Of a stretch of DNA of 64,000 bases, positions 22,500 to 34,138 are shown piece by piece. A program made the position numbers and the translations under genes. The DNA is from Nereocystis luetkeana (taxonomy: Eukaryota; Sar; Phaeophyceae; Laminariales; Laminariaceae). A model generated the notes under the pieces. That model made no database searches, was not told the DNA's origin, and saw only the letters and a list, made by a program, of their open reading frames with translations. The stretch spans positions 5,567,858 to 5,631,857 of the forward strand of contig JARUPZ010000020.1 of the NCBI GenBank assembly GCA_031213475.1. Reading direction: 5' to 3'. Position 1 is the first letter of the stretch. Every line of letters begins with the position of its first letter.

Positions 22500-24600
22500 T
22501 GTTCAAGGTAATTTGCTAAGAAACGCCGGAAAACTCCTTCTAACGCATTTGGCGGGTCGTTTTAGCCGTTAGAGAGCCAACACGTATTCCTTACGGATGT
22601 GTGTGTAAACGCATGCCATGTCCAAGTTGTTTGCCCCAAAATGACTCGTACAGATGAAATAATACTTTTATAAACACACTAAACTGCGGCGATAACATCG
22701 TGAAATACGTTTGAGCCTGCGACATGGAACATACCCTCCCCCCCCCAAAAAAAACACCTGCCGCGCAAGAGGCGCCGCCACATTTTCTTTGGCCTGCAGC
22801 GAAACTTGTTGTGCAGTTTTAGTTGCGTGTTGCGCAGTTTTGATTGCGTTTCGCGCATATGAGTGATTTCGCGGGAAAAGTTGCGCTGCACCCAAACTGG
22901 ATTCCTGGAGCACACCTGCCTGGGCAGAATTTCCGACCCAGTTTGCTCCATATCAATGAGGGCACACACAAGGAATATCGACCAGATAGTTCCTGACAAA
23001 GATGTCGGTGGTAGCAGTTTGCATCGTCCCCGCTGTCGAGAAAATCGGCTTGGAACAAAAACACCGTCTGAGGCGTCTTTTAGTATTTCGTGTTTTATCG
23101 TACCTGGCTTAGTTCATGTACGGCGGGAAATGAAAGGTTGAAAGGAATGATAAGTCTGCCCAAGCAAGTGAATGATGTACCGTGTATCACGCAAGATGAT
23201 TTCAAAGCCGGTTTTATGGACAATGGGCAGAGCGTGAACGTGGCTGACTGAGATGTCAGTAGCGATTACAGCGTCGTCAGAACCATCCTGTACACTGGAT
23301 TGCAGCAGTAAACTGTCCCCCCTCTACTCTCTCACTCTCTCCCCACGAAACGTATCATTGGGTTTCCGTACTTTAATATGGCGTGTTTCTTGCACCCTAC
23401 GCAAGGTAAAAACGTGCCCAGCTCTACTAAGTGTATGTATTGGATGCCGAGCAACGCGTGGAACGATATCAGCAAAAAAGTTTCAAAGCCATCAATTTCG
23501 TTGTGTACTTCCCTTGCTTTGGAAAAAATCGACTCCGAAATTCGTCCCAGGGGTTGTGTTGTTTTCTTACCACATGTGTGCTATCATACTTACGGTAGTA
23601 TATTTGCTCACGAGGTGAAATGGTACGTGGACATGGTGAAAACACCTGCTTGTTCCGATTACGTATCACCCCGGCTGTCTCATGTCACCGGCTTGCGGCT
23701 ATCGTCGGTTCGTGGATTTGTGGTGCATTCGTTGCCCGGCGGGCCGTTGCTGTGTCGGTTCATCTCCATACCGGTATATTTTGAAGGGGGTGTGGGGGGA
23801 GGGGGGGGGGGTGGGGTGTCGGTGTCCGGTGCTGTTTTGCGTACCATTGATGCATTACGTATGAACGACACCCGGACGACGTGTTCGTGTGTCGGGGGGA
23901 AGGGATGACGCGCTGCGGCGCCACCAGAGACGGAACAGCCAATCACCACCAGTGATCATCAGTCGTGATGACGATGCGACGTTGTAATGATGACGTCCTG
24001 ACTGAGAGTATATACTTGAGATACGGAGTAGAATCTCGTGTGTTTGTTTTTACACATTTTTGCCGTGGTGTGTGTGTCCGGTATCCACTCTGTTCCGTGA
24101 GATAAGGTTGATTTCCATATCCATAGTTTATTGAAGTGGTCCTGATATTTTTCGGGACATGAATGTTGATAGGATATATATGTGTGTTCGTACGACTTTT
24201 CGCTCAAAACAGCAGTGTATATTATTGATTATACTGCTGTACGAGTACGGGGTGATATTACCTGGTATATCGTAGACGAACTGGTTGCTGTAAGCTCGAG
24301 CATCTTTCATGCACCCAGGCCCGGCCGGGTGTGTACGGTGCGTCACCTGATATTCATTGCCGAGTTCGTACTACTGCCGTACACAAATACGCGCCCTCCC
24401 CCTAGGATTGCACCGCATTGCCAAGATGCTGCGACCTGTGGTATCGTTACTATTGGTAGAGTGTTACTACTATTAATACCAGGTAGTTAATGTCTTGTTG
24501 TGAGTCATGACCCATCAGGTACGAGTATTTTATACCACTTTGTCCGTCAATTTAAGGATATTTTTTGTATGTCAATATTTCATCAAAACGAACCTTCCAC
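22500..24600. other. gene-free stretch with one weak ORF
   Basis: An ORF at 23378-23908 (176 codons, with YGSIFAHEVKWYVDMVKTPA) ends in a G-run artefact and has no recognised domain. A G-run lies at 23787-23813. ATTCGTCCCAGGGGTTGTG near 23540 matches the repeat of 35.76 and 44.64 kb. Confidence 0.3.
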
Positions 24601-24696
24601 TAACCCTTTGAGAACCGCAGTCCCGTTTTGGGGACAAACTACTTGGAGTTTGACCGGTTTTGTCCCCACAATGGGAGTGCGGTGCTTGAAGGGTTG
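24601..24696. mobile_element. TTAA-MITE copy 3
   Basis: CTAACCCTTTGAGAACCGC to GGTGCTTGAAGGGTTGA. A TACCTGGTA lies 14 bp downstream (near 24710). Confidence 0.7.
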
Positions 24697-24699
24697 AGG

Positions 24700-25735
24700 G
24701 GCAGAGTGGTACCTGGTATTGGAAAGATGAGTTTCGAGGAAATTACGATTTTTTCGATTTGAGACGGATGCTTCTTAACAGTGGAACCACGTTGTTTGAA
24801 AGTTCAGTTTCCAATAATCTGCTTTCAACAAACAGCTGAAGAAGTTCTCGTGCCGCCGCTGTGGGATAAAAGGGAAAACGTGTTGGATATTTTTTGATGC
24901 GGCTGCCTGTACGCGGCGCAATCCGTACTTTCTCGTTGTAAATTTGTCTAAGCCGCTGATAGATCAGCTCGTGCTACGATAGCCCTTCGGACTCGACACA
25001 GCCTCAACCCACGGTCAACCCGCTTGGTGTCAGGCAAGGCCAACGAATGTAGATGTCCTCGAAGATATCAGGCGAATCCGAGGTCAAGGGGGCAAGAGCT
25101 TGCCGGCAGCGCCCTACGCTCTTTCTCCCCAACCTGAGAAGAAAAACATTTTTGCCGTCCGGGAGGGATCGAGAATTCGTCTGTTTTCTACACAGCAGCG
25201 GCTATTCTGATGTTTTTTTTTGTCATACGTACGCCTGGCCAGTGCCCGCCACATATATATATTACCGGCCATCGTCCGAATGATCACTGCTTGCTGTGAC
25301 CCCAGGGTGGGTCGGAGCGCGTGAAGAGCGCGCCCTGTTCAGAGGTCATGACGAAGTTGTTTGTTTAGTCGATCGTATGTCTGTCGAGGACTCGGAATCT
25401 CGCCCCTTGAAATTGAACATTTCGTCGAGTTTCTCTCAAGCCGATCTTCACTCAACATCGTCCCACCCAGGATTTTTGTTGTTGTTTTTTTCCAAAGTTT
25501 GTATGCACATACGTTACGTTTCTCTTTGAAGAATCGTGCTCATAGCGAGCGGGAATGAAATACTCTCCCTGGGGCGGATTTTTTTCAATTTTTTATTTCA
25601 ATTTTTTCATGAAAGCGATGCGTTCTCGTTGTAGTCGGTCTCTCACAGCTGGGGAGTTTTTTGTTAATGTTTTTTTTTTTTCCAATCGACTGCAGAAAGC
25701 GCCTGGCGTGTGCGTACAACTACCAGGTACCCTGC
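24700..25735. other. gene-free stretch
   Basis: T-runs and unremarkable sequence; no coding frame supported. Contains the partner of the older repeat seen near 20.1-20.6 kb. Confidence 0.35.
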
Positions 25736-25738
25736 TAT

Positions 25739-25927
25739 TCACCCTTTCAGAACCGCAGTTCCGTTTTGGGGACAAACTACTTAACCCCTTTAGAACCGCA
25801 GTCCCGTTTTGGGGACAAACCACTCAAATTTCAAGTAGTTCATGCCCAAAACGGGACTGCGGTTCTAAAGGGGTTATTCATATTGACTGGATTGTCCCCA
25901 AAAGGAGACTGCCGTTCTAAAAGGTCA
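25739..25927. mobile_element. TTAA-MITE split by a nested TTAA-MITE
   Basis: Outer copy: left arm 25739-25784 and right arm about 25892-25927 (ATTGTCCCC to GTTCTAAAAGG). The inner copy (25785-25873) interrupts it after ACTACTTAA. Confidence 0.75.
25785..25873. mobile_element. TTAA-MITE copy 4, nested, near-perfect
   Basis: Flanked by TTAA (25781-25784) and TTAT (25874-25877). Arms CCCCTTTAGAACCGCAGTCC and GGACTGCGGTTCTAAAGGGG are perfect complements at the ends. The nested position gives a direct view of target choice. Confidence 0.8.
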
Positions 25928-25951
25928 AGACGCGAGTCAACGAGGGATTAA

Positions 25952-26020
25952 CTCTTTTAGAACCGCACTCCCATATGTGGGGGCAAACCCTCTAAATATA
26001 AGTAGTTTGTCCTAAAAGGG
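25952..26020. mobile_element. TTAA-MITE copy 5, shortened
   Basis: TTAA on both sides (25948-25951, 26021-26024). The right arm lacks its central part. Confidence 0.7.
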
Positions 26021-26108
26021 TTAAAGTGCTCCCCTATTGTTCTCAGCAGTTCAGAATGCAAGGCACGTACGAACGGTAGTGGAGATGGAGAAGAAGAGCC
26101 GGCTTCGT

Positions 26109-26210
26109 GACCCCGAATCTGAGTCCCGTTTGGGGCCGTTTCGGGGACAGTCCACTCTAAGTCCCAGTAGTTTGTCCTCAAAACGGGACTGCAGTCCTAA
26201 AAGGTTCAAG
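26109..26210. mobile_element. TTAA-MITE copy 6, diverged
   Basis: CGAATCTGAGTCCCGTTTGG left and CGGGACTGCAGTCCTAAAAG right; the left arm has a small internal duplication around GGGGCCGTTTCGGGG. Confidence 0.55.
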
Positions 26211-26358
26211 ACGATTTTATATTTCTAGGGAGGGAGAAGGAGAGGAAGGGCAAAAATTATACCTGGTACACCTGATGAGCAACACAAAAATAAAGAACGC
26301 ATCCGGGTGGGGGGGATGGGCTTGGGCAGGGTGGGAGTTTAGGAGGGTTGTTGGTTCA

Positions 26359-26568
26359 TGTTTTTTTTTTTTTTTTTTTTTTCTCATCCCATCCATTATC
26401 TTCGCACATCTTCTTCTCTCTCCTTTCAACTCGTAACTCAGATCCGGGGTCACATGGCAGGCTCTTCTCCCCCCTTCCCGCTACGGTACGTGCCTTCATT
26501 TTTATCGCGAGAAGATTTCGGCCTTTCCTTCCCTTGTCGACTCGCATCGAATAGTGCCTACCCACGCA
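26359..26568 (-). mobile_element. SINE-1 copy, 5' truncated
   Basis: T-run (26360-26382) is the complement of a poly(A) tail. The body matches the full copy at 26831 closely (TCCGGGGTCACATGGCAGGC; ATTTTTATCGCGAGAAGAT). The match stops at GTGCCTACCCACG, before the tRNA-like head. Confidence 0.75.
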
Positions 26569-26828
26569 TGTGTTGGGTGTTGGCTTATACCTGGTATATA
26601 TGTTGGTCCGCACCTTCAAAAATGATACCATGTACTTTATACCTATATATATAATAGCATAAAAAAACGAAAACTGGTATTTCATTTTTTCGGAATATGT
26701 ATGGGGTGTGAATCAGAGACACATGTAGTGTAATTACAATTGTTTTCGCTGTACTTTATAGGCGTATCTGATACGCCCATGCCCGTGTCAATCGGTACGG
26801 GTGCTGATGATGCGGACTGACTTTCATC

Positions 26829-26830
<2 letters not shown>

Positions 26831-26870
<40 letters not shown>

Positions 26871-27191
26871 CCATCCCATTCATTATCTTCGCACATCTTC
26901 TTCTCTCTCTCCTTCCAACTCGTAACTCAGATCCGGGGTCACATAGCAGGCTCTTCTCCCCCCTTCCCGCTACGGTACGTGCCTTCATTTTTATCGCGAG
27001 AAGATTTCAGCCTTTTTCTTCCCTCGTCGACTCGCATCGAATTGTGCCTACCCACGCTGCAAGGCGCTCTCAACAATTGAATCCCTTTTTTATTTTTGCA
27101 AATAAAGTCAAAGTCCGACCCTCCTAGGGCTCGAACCCAGGACTCAAACAAGTAGAATTCGAGGTTAACCACTTGAACCACCGGGGCGACC
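26831..27191 (-). mobile_element. SINE-1, full length
   Basis: Minus strand: head GGTCGCCCCGGTGGTTCAAG with A box and B box GGTTCGAGCCC, perfect 5-bp T-arm stem CTGGG/CCTAG-type. Then ACTTTGACTTTATTTGCAAA, a body of about 230 bp and a 40-bp poly(A) (T-run 26831-26870). The tRNA-like Pol III promoter plus A tail identifies a tRNA-derived SINE that would depend on a LINE for retroposition. I could not find a clear target-site duplication. Confidence 0.8.
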
Positions 27192-27734
27192 GTATGAAAT
27201 GCTGAATATTGTGTTGTACTATAAATATCAGTAATAATTGTAAAACACAAGCGAGACAAGCGGGACAAAAAAATAGCCCGTCCTCGTTCCCTGTCGTACG
27301 TGTGTGTTCTTCCAGAACCGCTGTACGTCAGTACGTAAATGTGAAAACGTGCATACAACTTAACCGGCGTTGTATTTTATCAATATTAATATTCATAATG
27401 ATGCTCTTAAAAAAATCCATTCCTCGCAGTCTACCGATTTTGTCACAAAAGAAGAAACATAAAAAGCACACGAAAAAGCGAGTTGGTTAAAAAAAAGACC
27501 TTCAACAGCTGTAGTGCACATTGCACCCGTGCGAAGGTCTTCCTGACCCTGATTGACCAGGGCCTGATCGTGCACCTGTCGGCCGCAAGGTTCCAGGTAC
27601 AGCCTTTCTGTGCCTACTCAAGTTGGTCTTGGCCTATCTGTAGACTACGGTACCGGGAGCAGTCTGTGGCCTCATAAGTTGCATCGCGCTCTTCGAGTGT
27701 GTTCTCTTCTCATTTGGTAAACCGTTGTTTTCTA

Positions 27735-27880
27735 CCCGTCGACATCCAGCACACACACCCAGTGTCCGTGTCAATCCTTCATCCTAGAAAAGAGATTCAA
27801 GCTCTACGTCAGTCGTAAGGCCAGCAGCACGGACACTGGGTGTACGGATTTGAGTTTGTTTGGTATGAATATTAATAGAA
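27735..27880 (+). repeat. CAGTGTCCG-family element
   Basis: ACCCAGTGTCCGTGTCAAT and ACGGACACTGGGTGTACGG are inverted ends of about 12 bp around a TCATCCTAGA core. Related pieces lie at 29.52, 31.51, 32.84, 53.50, 56.21 and 60.48 kb. This copy ends TATGAATATTAATAGAAG, where the 60.5-kb copy has TATGAATAGAAA: a 6-bp TTAATA insertion. Confidence 0.5.
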
Positions 27881-28060
27881 GCAACGGGTCGTCGTCAAGA
27901 CAACACACAACACACGAGGTGTATTTATCATATGTGTGATGTGATCCGGTACACCCAATGAAATCCAGCATCCGCCAAACCCCAACGCCCTTGCTGATTA
28001 TTCACCCTGAAGAAAGATTTCCCGGTAAGTTTTTCTTGTTGTCACGTTGTCACAGAGTAA

Positions 28061-28311
28061 TAAGGGTCATTCTTATCGGAGAGTTTTTTTCCCCGATTCT
28101 CGGCATTTTTTTCGCGCAATTTTTCAATCTTCCATATGTTCCTGATTTTTTTTCCAACCGTGTGAAATTTAACGAACATGATTTTTTTGCTTCCGGAGAA
28201 TTTCACGAATACTGACAGAACGCCTCCGTATATTGATACATATCATATCTCCAATTATTTCCAAACTTTCGAAATTATGGAAGAAACACTTTCCGATAAG
28301 AATGAGCCTCA
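28061..28311. mobile_element. foldback element, copy 2
   Basis: Intact ends TAAGGGTCATTCTTATCGGA and TTCCGATAAGAATGAGCCT; a good reference copy of about 250 bp. Confidence 0.75.
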
Positions 28312-28653
28312 GAGAGAGATAAGAGTGAATCGAGGCACAGCAGTATCATACGAAAGAAAATTTATTGGCCTGATATAGGATGTGTACCGGATCTAATCTA
28401 AAAAGAGCACCATAAAACAAACACGATCGAGAAAAATCGCGAAAAAGTAGGAAACATACCTGTGGTATCATACGTACTGCTGTACCTGGAGTACCTGGCC
28501 ACTGCTGCTGCAGGAAAGAGAAGCATCGAAACTATTTTCTTGTAATATAACACAAAAAGATAGATATATAGAACAAATATAAAACACGATCGTAGACATA
28601 CCTGGTACGTAGTACTGTAAGCTGTTTGGTACCATTAATATCATCAATATTAT

Positions 28654-28772
28654 TATTACGGGGGACCATCGTTAATAGGACCTATGGTATATAGATAAAA
28701 AACCTACCAGGTATATATTTAACCATTTTTACTAACAACACTTGGTCCCATTAACTACGGTCCCCCGTAATA
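28654..28772. mobile_element. TA-MITE copy 2, with TACCAGGTA insertion
   Basis: TATTACGGGGGACCATCG to CGGTCCCCCGTAATA. At 28705-28713 it reads CCTACCAGGTATATATTTAA, where copies without the insertion read CCTATATATTT: a clean 7-bp CCAGGTA insertion at a TA. Confidence 0.85.
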
Positions 28773-28807
28773 GTATTATTATCATACCTGGTAGTATTTA
28801 CGTTGCT

Positions 28808-28840
28808 GTCGTCTCTGTTGTTGTTGTTGTTGTTGTTGTC
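28808..28840 (+). repeat. (GTT)n microsatellite
   Basis: Seven GTT units followed by GTCACA. Confidence 0.8.
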
Positions 28841-29004
28841 ACATTAACTCACAACGACAATACAACGCAGTCCGTGGTCGCAGGACAGGCTCCAATAACT
28901 CTGGAGTGGAAGAAATACCTCGGTAAAAAAATGAAACAAGCAAAGAGTACACGATAACTGAAGCACATCTGTACATCTCTGTGTGCAGTATAGAGTTTCG
29001 AGAC

Positions 29005-29175
29005 AACGCGGTTTTATGTGAAGACAACGGCAACGGCAAAGACAACGGCAACAACGGCATCGACCACTATTAATACAAGAGCGCTGACAGCAACGACAAC
29101 AAGCAACGGCAACAAACAATGGTGACGATGTAACGCATAAAAACAACGGCAGCAGCGAGAACAGCAACACAGCAG
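29005..29175 (+). repeat. ACAACGGCA-rich minisatellite
   Basis: Units AAGACAACGGCAACGGCA and ACAACGGCAACAACGGC recur in imperfect register and end in CAGCAGCAGC. Confidence 0.55.
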
Positions 29176-29595
29176 CAGCAACATCTGTTCATTTACTCCC
29201 GTTGATAGCGGGAAGAGCGGAGTTGTTACGTGCGCTAATGCAGGCAGCATTTCCACCCTTCCCACATAATATTCCATACGATTCATACGCATCACATACG
29301 ACCAGGTACCAGGTATATATTTTATACGCAGGTATGATGATACACCTCGTAAATAATACCAGGTATATATATATAGCCAGTATACGACGAGTATTGATAC
29401 CTGCTGCTCGTATGTAATAGTAAGTGTGACGTGCTAGTTTTTTTTATTACTATTTGGACACGCGAGCGATGTTATGATTTTGGAGTACATACTGCTGAGT
29501 CTGCCGAATTTCTCCACAGGACCAATAATCAGGACGGACACTTGGTCTACTTATGCAGTTGGGTAGAAATCAAGTTTTAATGTGAAGACAACATA

Positions 29596-29675
29596 CACAC
29601 AAAGGTGTTACCTACTGAGCTATACTGATGTATACTGGTAAAATATCGATCGATTACCCAGCCCAGGGTGACACT
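29596..29675 (-). repeat. SINE-2, copy 3
   Basis: Minus strand: CACCCTGGGCTGGGTAATCG, then the A box TAGCTCAGTAGGTAACACC. Relative to copy 1 it has extra TACCAGTATACATCAGTA-like sequence just before the A box. Confidence 0.45.
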
Positions 29676-29679
29676 TACA

Positions 29680-30435
29680 ACACATACCTGTCTGTACCCG
29701 GCCGGGTGCATGTTTTAGTTGCCGTGCACCAGGCGTTCCTTATACCCAAGACCACAATGGTCAGCATTCCACCCACCGCCCCCCCAAGGGCACCCGGAAT
29801 AAAAATTGTGAACCGTAACGGATTTTTCTTTCGCTAGACAGGGGAGGGCGGGGGTGGTGCTACTAGAACCAAGTGAAAAAAAGTGAAGAAAAATATAAAA
29901 ATAAAATTACGAAACCTTTTTTTTATTTCGTCATCTGATCACAACGATTGCAACGGTTTTCCATTCCGACCTCCGGGGGTGTGGTGTGTCGTTTTATCTT
30001 TTTCACGGACGCCCCTGCCCCCCCCTGTTTTTTTTTTTCGAATTTTCTTCCCAATATTTACACAATATTTTTCCTGGAGAGGCAAAAGTTCTGTGGGGCA
30101 GAGGGGATATGAGAGGACACACACACTGCACTCTCGCGAACAGCAGTAGCACAGGCCACCTACGTCGATATAAAAACGAAAAACGAGAAAGGCAGGCTGA
30201 GATTTGCAGCAGGAAACTAAAAAATATCGGGAGTCGCTATACTGAATTTCGCGTGGAACGCACCCATTTTCCCAGTAAGAAATCCAGCCTGGGTGAGATC
30301 TTCTGCTTCTTGGTGAGTCGTCCTGGACTACTACTGATACTACAGTCAGCACTTCTTTTTTGGGCAGTATTAATAGCGCTGTATAGGATACTTGTTTCTT
30401 CCGTACGATAATGTCCCAAAGTGTAAGAGGGTTGG
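29680..30435. other. gene-free stretch
   Basis: No supported gene; T-runs near 30020, TATTAATA at 30367. Confidence 0.4.
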
Positions 30436-30441
30436 TTTGTG

Positions 30442-30533
30442 AACCCTCTTAGGACCCCAGTCCCGTTTTGGGGACAAACTACTTATAATTAGAGTGCTTT
30501 CTCCCCACATATGGGAGTGCGGTGCTAAAGGGG
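30442..30533. mobile_element. TTAA-MITE copy 7
   Basis: CCCTCTTAGGACCCCAGTCC left arm. The right arm GGGAGTGCGGTGCTAAAGG resembles that of copy 3, hinting at a subfamily. Confidence 0.65.
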
Positions 30534-30618
30534 CAGCCCCGTTTTTGGGGACAAACTACTTGGATTTTGGCTGGTTTGTCCCCAAAATGAGACTAGCTGT
30601 GGTTCGAATAGGGTTACC
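30534..30618. mobile_element. TTAA-MITE copy 8, adjoining copy 7
   Basis: Starts inside the left arm (CAGCCCCGTTTTTGGGGAC) directly after copy 7 and ends TTCGAATAGGGTTA. Likely a tandem or recombined copy. Confidence 0.55.
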
Positions 30619-30783
30619 ATGCAAACGATTCTTACCGTTCGAGACTGAATGGTACCCGGTTATTTTCGTTTCCGGTACGAAGGCCTTTCATGTGTTGGCA
30701 GTTGGGATATATATTTACGAAGTACCAGGTATATATATATGTGCATATACGTACCCGGTATCGTATACTTCGAAGTATATATA

Positions 30784-30810
30784 TACCAGGTACCAGGTAT
30801 ATACCAGGTA
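30784..30810 (+). repeat. triple TACCAGGTA cluster
   Basis: TACCAGGTA at 30784-30792, 30791-30799 (sharing a TA) and 30802-30810. Further TACC/GGTATATA words surround it (30720-30760). Confidence 0.8.
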
Positions 30811-30894
30811 CGTACCTCCTTTCATTGGCGATGGGTTTTGGCTTCATTCGCTCTGTCACTTACGTGTGGCTGTCAGTTGCGACCTCAAAATTAA

Positions 30895-30983
30895 CCTTTT
30901 TAGAACCGCAGTCCCGTTCTGGGGACAAACCAGTCAAATTTCAAGTAGTTTTGTCCCCAAATGGGACTGCGGTTCTAAAGGGG
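30895..30983. mobile_element. TTAA-MITE copy 9, intact
   Basis: TTAA at 30891-30894 and 30984-30987, arms almost perfectly complementary. Confidence 0.8.
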
Positions 30984-31091
30984 TTAACTCGTGCCTCTCT
31001 ATTAGTAGGAGGAAGAGTCAGTCCGGCCACAACGGCGGGGTGTGTGCGTGCGCTGGCATGTGTTCGTTGTCTCCGCATCAAACCGTGTTTC

Positions 31092-31200
31092 TATTACGAG
31101 GGGCCATAATTAACAGGACCAAATATTGTTAGTAAAAGTGGTTAAACATATAGGTTTTTATGTATACCATAGGTCCTGTTAACTATGGTCCCCCGTAATA
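31092..31200. mobile_element. TA-MITE copy 3
   Basis: TATTACGAGGGGCCATAAT to ACTATGGTCCCCCGTAATA, with no micro-insertion (AGGTCCTGTTAACTATGG). Serves as reference for the copy at 44142. Confidence 0.85.
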
Positions 31201-32450
31201 GCACATAACATAACATACACCACTCTGAACGGAAATGGGAGGACTGTTTGATATCCAAATGTGTGCCTCAACGGTTCTTACATTTCAGTCCATAGTGGGA
31301 GGTATTCAACGACGCCCAGGAGGCCTAATTTGGAGTTCAGCCCTCGCTGATTCTTGATGCTATATATATATACCGGTCACGGAGAGATGCGGTGCCAGTT
31401 TATATATATATGTGGCAGATTACGAAAGCAAAGAAACATCGTGGGGCTGTCGGTTTGTGTGTGAGTTGCCTCCGCATTAAATCGTCTTTTCTATTATTAA
31501 CACCCAGCTTTATCAGTAGACCCAGTGTTCGTCCTGATTTCTTATCCTAGAGAGAGAACTATTTTGTTTGGTCACAGATTGAGCCAGGTGAATTCATGTT
31601 CGATAAATGTGAGGACGAACGGGTATTCGGTACATACGCGAGTACCTCAGAGAGCGTCGAGTGGTTGAGCCCGACATGGGGTGCGATGGTTTTCCAGCGT
31701 TCAATCCCTCGGCAACGGTACGCGTGGCATGTCAAGCCGATTTTCGAGGAAGGCTCTCCCCCGGCCAGATACTTCCGAAAACACCCTACTGGTAGTTCGG
31801 TTCGTATGATGCTGGCAAACCTTTCTGGTCCTGGAAGATTCGAGCACTGAAAAACGATCGCGTCCCTCTGCGAAACCAAAAACGCTTTTTACGGTGGTGT
31901 ACATGTTGTGTACGAGGGGGGGAAAGAGACGGCACCTGTGACTACGGCTTGTCCTGAAGGTCGCTGAAGGCTGAGAGGGTAAAGCCAGGCGAAGTTGCGT
32001 GAGCGCAAGCTGTGGCGAAATTCGATAGTAAAAGTCGACGAGCAGTCGTAGGAACGCTGAACGCTGGACTCTCTCCGCGCGCTGAATGGAATCAACTGCT
32101 TGCCGTGTACGGTGGGGGGGGGGGGAACGCAGTGTGGCCACTTTTTGTCCAGGAGGCCGCTACTGATTGTGAAACCCCCCACCAGGTACCAGGTATTACG
32201 GTACAGAACGTTGTTGAGTTGGCGCAGGGGTGCGGTGCTATCGTTCGTTAGCGCTCGTTTTTTTTCCCAGAGCGGGAAGGGAAGGTTGCCAACACCGAAC
32301 AGGAAGGCGTTTTCGGAAAGGGTCTGATCGAGAGAGAGAGCCCAACGAAAATATCGTGTTCGGCTTTGAGAAGCACGGTTTCCGTCCGTGGCGAGAAGAA
32401 CGAGCGCTGCGAAACGATCGCGCCTAACCCCGTGCGAACTTGACGCCTTT
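31201..32450. other. gene-free stretch
   Basis: A CAGTGTTCGTCC fragment at 31510-31560, TATATATATACCGG near 31365, a G-run at 32105-32125 and ACCAGGTACCAGGTA near 32180. ORFs overlap on both strands, with no support for a gene. Confidence 0.35.
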
Positions 32451-32454
32451 GAAC

Positions 32455-32541
32455 AATTAAGAGTACTGCAGTCCCGTTTTGGGGACAAACCACTTGGGAT
32501 TGGAGTGGTTTGTCCCCTTATCGGGACTGCAGTCCTTTGTG
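32455..32541. mobile_element. TTAA-MITE copy 10
   Basis: TTAAGAGTACTGCAGTCCCG start; right arm CGGGACTGCAGTCCTTTG. Confidence 0.65.
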
Positions 32542-32711
32542 ACACCGAGATGTCTGACCATCACTTTTACTTTCCAGCCTTCTAGACAAGCTGTGGTCAG
32601 AGGTGTATTTCCTTTTCCCCCCGCTGGTGCTTGCCTTCATTTTTATCGCGCAGAGGGAGGTTCCAGCACTCCCTCTCTTAGTGTGTGTTGTTCGCATAAA
32701 ATCGTTCTTTC

Positions 32712-32820
32712 TATTACGGGGGACCAGAGTTAATAGGACCTACGGTACACACAAAAACCTTTTTACTTCCCTATTTTTACGAACAATATTTGGTCCTATT
32801 TACTATGGTCCGCCGTAATA
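32712..32820. mobile_element. TA-MITE copy 4
   Basis: TATTACGGGGGACCAGAG to TATGGTCCGCCGTAATA; no micro-insertion. Confidence 0.85.
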
Positions 32821-33134
32821 TATACCTGTCGGCACCCAGCACAACCAGTGTCCGTGCCGATTCTTCATCCTCAAGAGACGCATGCTCTGTGGTTAAAAAA
32901 AACTCGCAACAGAGATACTGCTGTATATACATTGGTAACAGTCAGCAGTGTAGGCGATGCAATGCCATGCCATCGTACTGGATACTAGAAATAGCGCTTG
33001 CCAGTTTTCATCGATTTTTTCTAACGCGCACTCTCTCGCGTTTTCCGCGATGAGATGTGGATGCTCTGCCCAATCCCCCTCCGCGAGTCTTGCGCACCCA
33101 CACCTAAAGAACAGGTTCACCCGCCTCTACCTGT

Positions 33135-33224
33135 TTTAGGCCGCAGTCCCGTTTTGAGGACAGAGCTCTTATAGTTTGAGTGGTTTACCCCCAGAACGGG
33201 ACTGCAGTCGTGTAAGGCTTGAGG
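33135..33224. mobile_element. TTAA-MITE copy 11, diverged
   Basis: AGGCCGCAGTCCCGTTTTGA left and CGGGACTGCAGTCGTGTAAG right; flanking TTAA lost. Confidence 0.6.
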
Positions 33225-33327
33225 AGCAACCGTCCCTCGCTCAGCCTACAGCAATAGTTACGACGTACCACCCTGTTCCAAAATTTAAGGAACGTTTTTA
33301 GGTTTAAACTTGGTATAAATGATCCTC

Positions 33328-33392
33328 ATTGTGCGGGACAGAGTGGGTACAGCAGCGACACCGTTTAACGCTCTGTCCCGCAAATGCAAGGG
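33328..33392. mobile_element. small foldback, GCGGGACAGAG ends
   Basis: TGTGCGGGACAGAGTG and CGCTCTGTCCCGCAAATG face each other across about 35 bp. The same end sequence occurs at 59446-59462 and brackets 60625-60714. Confidence 0.45.
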
Positions 33393-33690
33393 TCGATACA
33401 TCTTCGTGTTACTGTCTAAACGGTCCTCGTATTTCCCCTTGGGGTGGCGGCAACACGGGACGGAGATCCGGAGCCGATTTTCTCCAACGCATGGGGTGGG
33501 GACACACACAACGAACAATGGCGTGTCTTTTTTGTTTTGTTTTGTTTTTTCAAAAAAAAATGTGTCCTGATTAAAAGTAGACGCGTCGCTCGGCCTTGAC
33601 GCTCGTCGCTGCGAAACCAACACTGGTAGAAGAAACCGAGCCGTCGACGCCAATGTTGGGCGGAGCCTCGGCGGGCTGGTTGTCTCTTAA

Positions 33691-33779
33691 CCCTTTTAGA
33701 ACCGCAGTCTCGTTTTGGGGACAAAGCACTCAAACTTCAAGTAGTTTGTCCCCAAAACGGGACTGCGGTTCCAAAGGGG
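33691..33779. mobile_element. TTAA-MITE copy 12, intact
   Basis: TTAA at 33687-33690 and 33780-33783; inverted arms near perfect. Confidence 0.8.
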
Positions 33780-34138
33780 TTAAGTGGTTGTGGTGTGGAG
33801 GACACACCGAGGTGGATTGGTGTGTCGGGTCTTCACGGAACGGAGTGGAGGATCTCTGGTAACCTTGGAACTTGTGTGTAATGAGGCGGTATTGTCTAGG
33901 GGACAGGGCCTGATATCCACAGCAGTTGTCGAGATAAAACAACAGCTATGGAATTCGTCGTAGGGGGCGGGGGTGGTTAATTTATATCCCCTTTTGGGAC
34001 TCCGAGGATGGCGACTACAACAATGGTTGGCAACTTTGATGTTGTCAGCAGCGTGAATGCCGAGCCGTAAGGGTAGGGAGGGTCATGTCACACCCGTGCC
34101 GTACGACTGCTCGGGTTGTGCAAAGTAGGACACCTTTT

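Noticed and set aside
26821-26879. Poly(Lys)/poly(Phe) ORFs at T-runs
   Set aside because: They are translations of SINE-1 A tails.
30494-31132. 212-codon ORF
   Set aside because: It runs through two TTAA-MITEs, the TACCAGGTA cluster and part of a TA-MITE.
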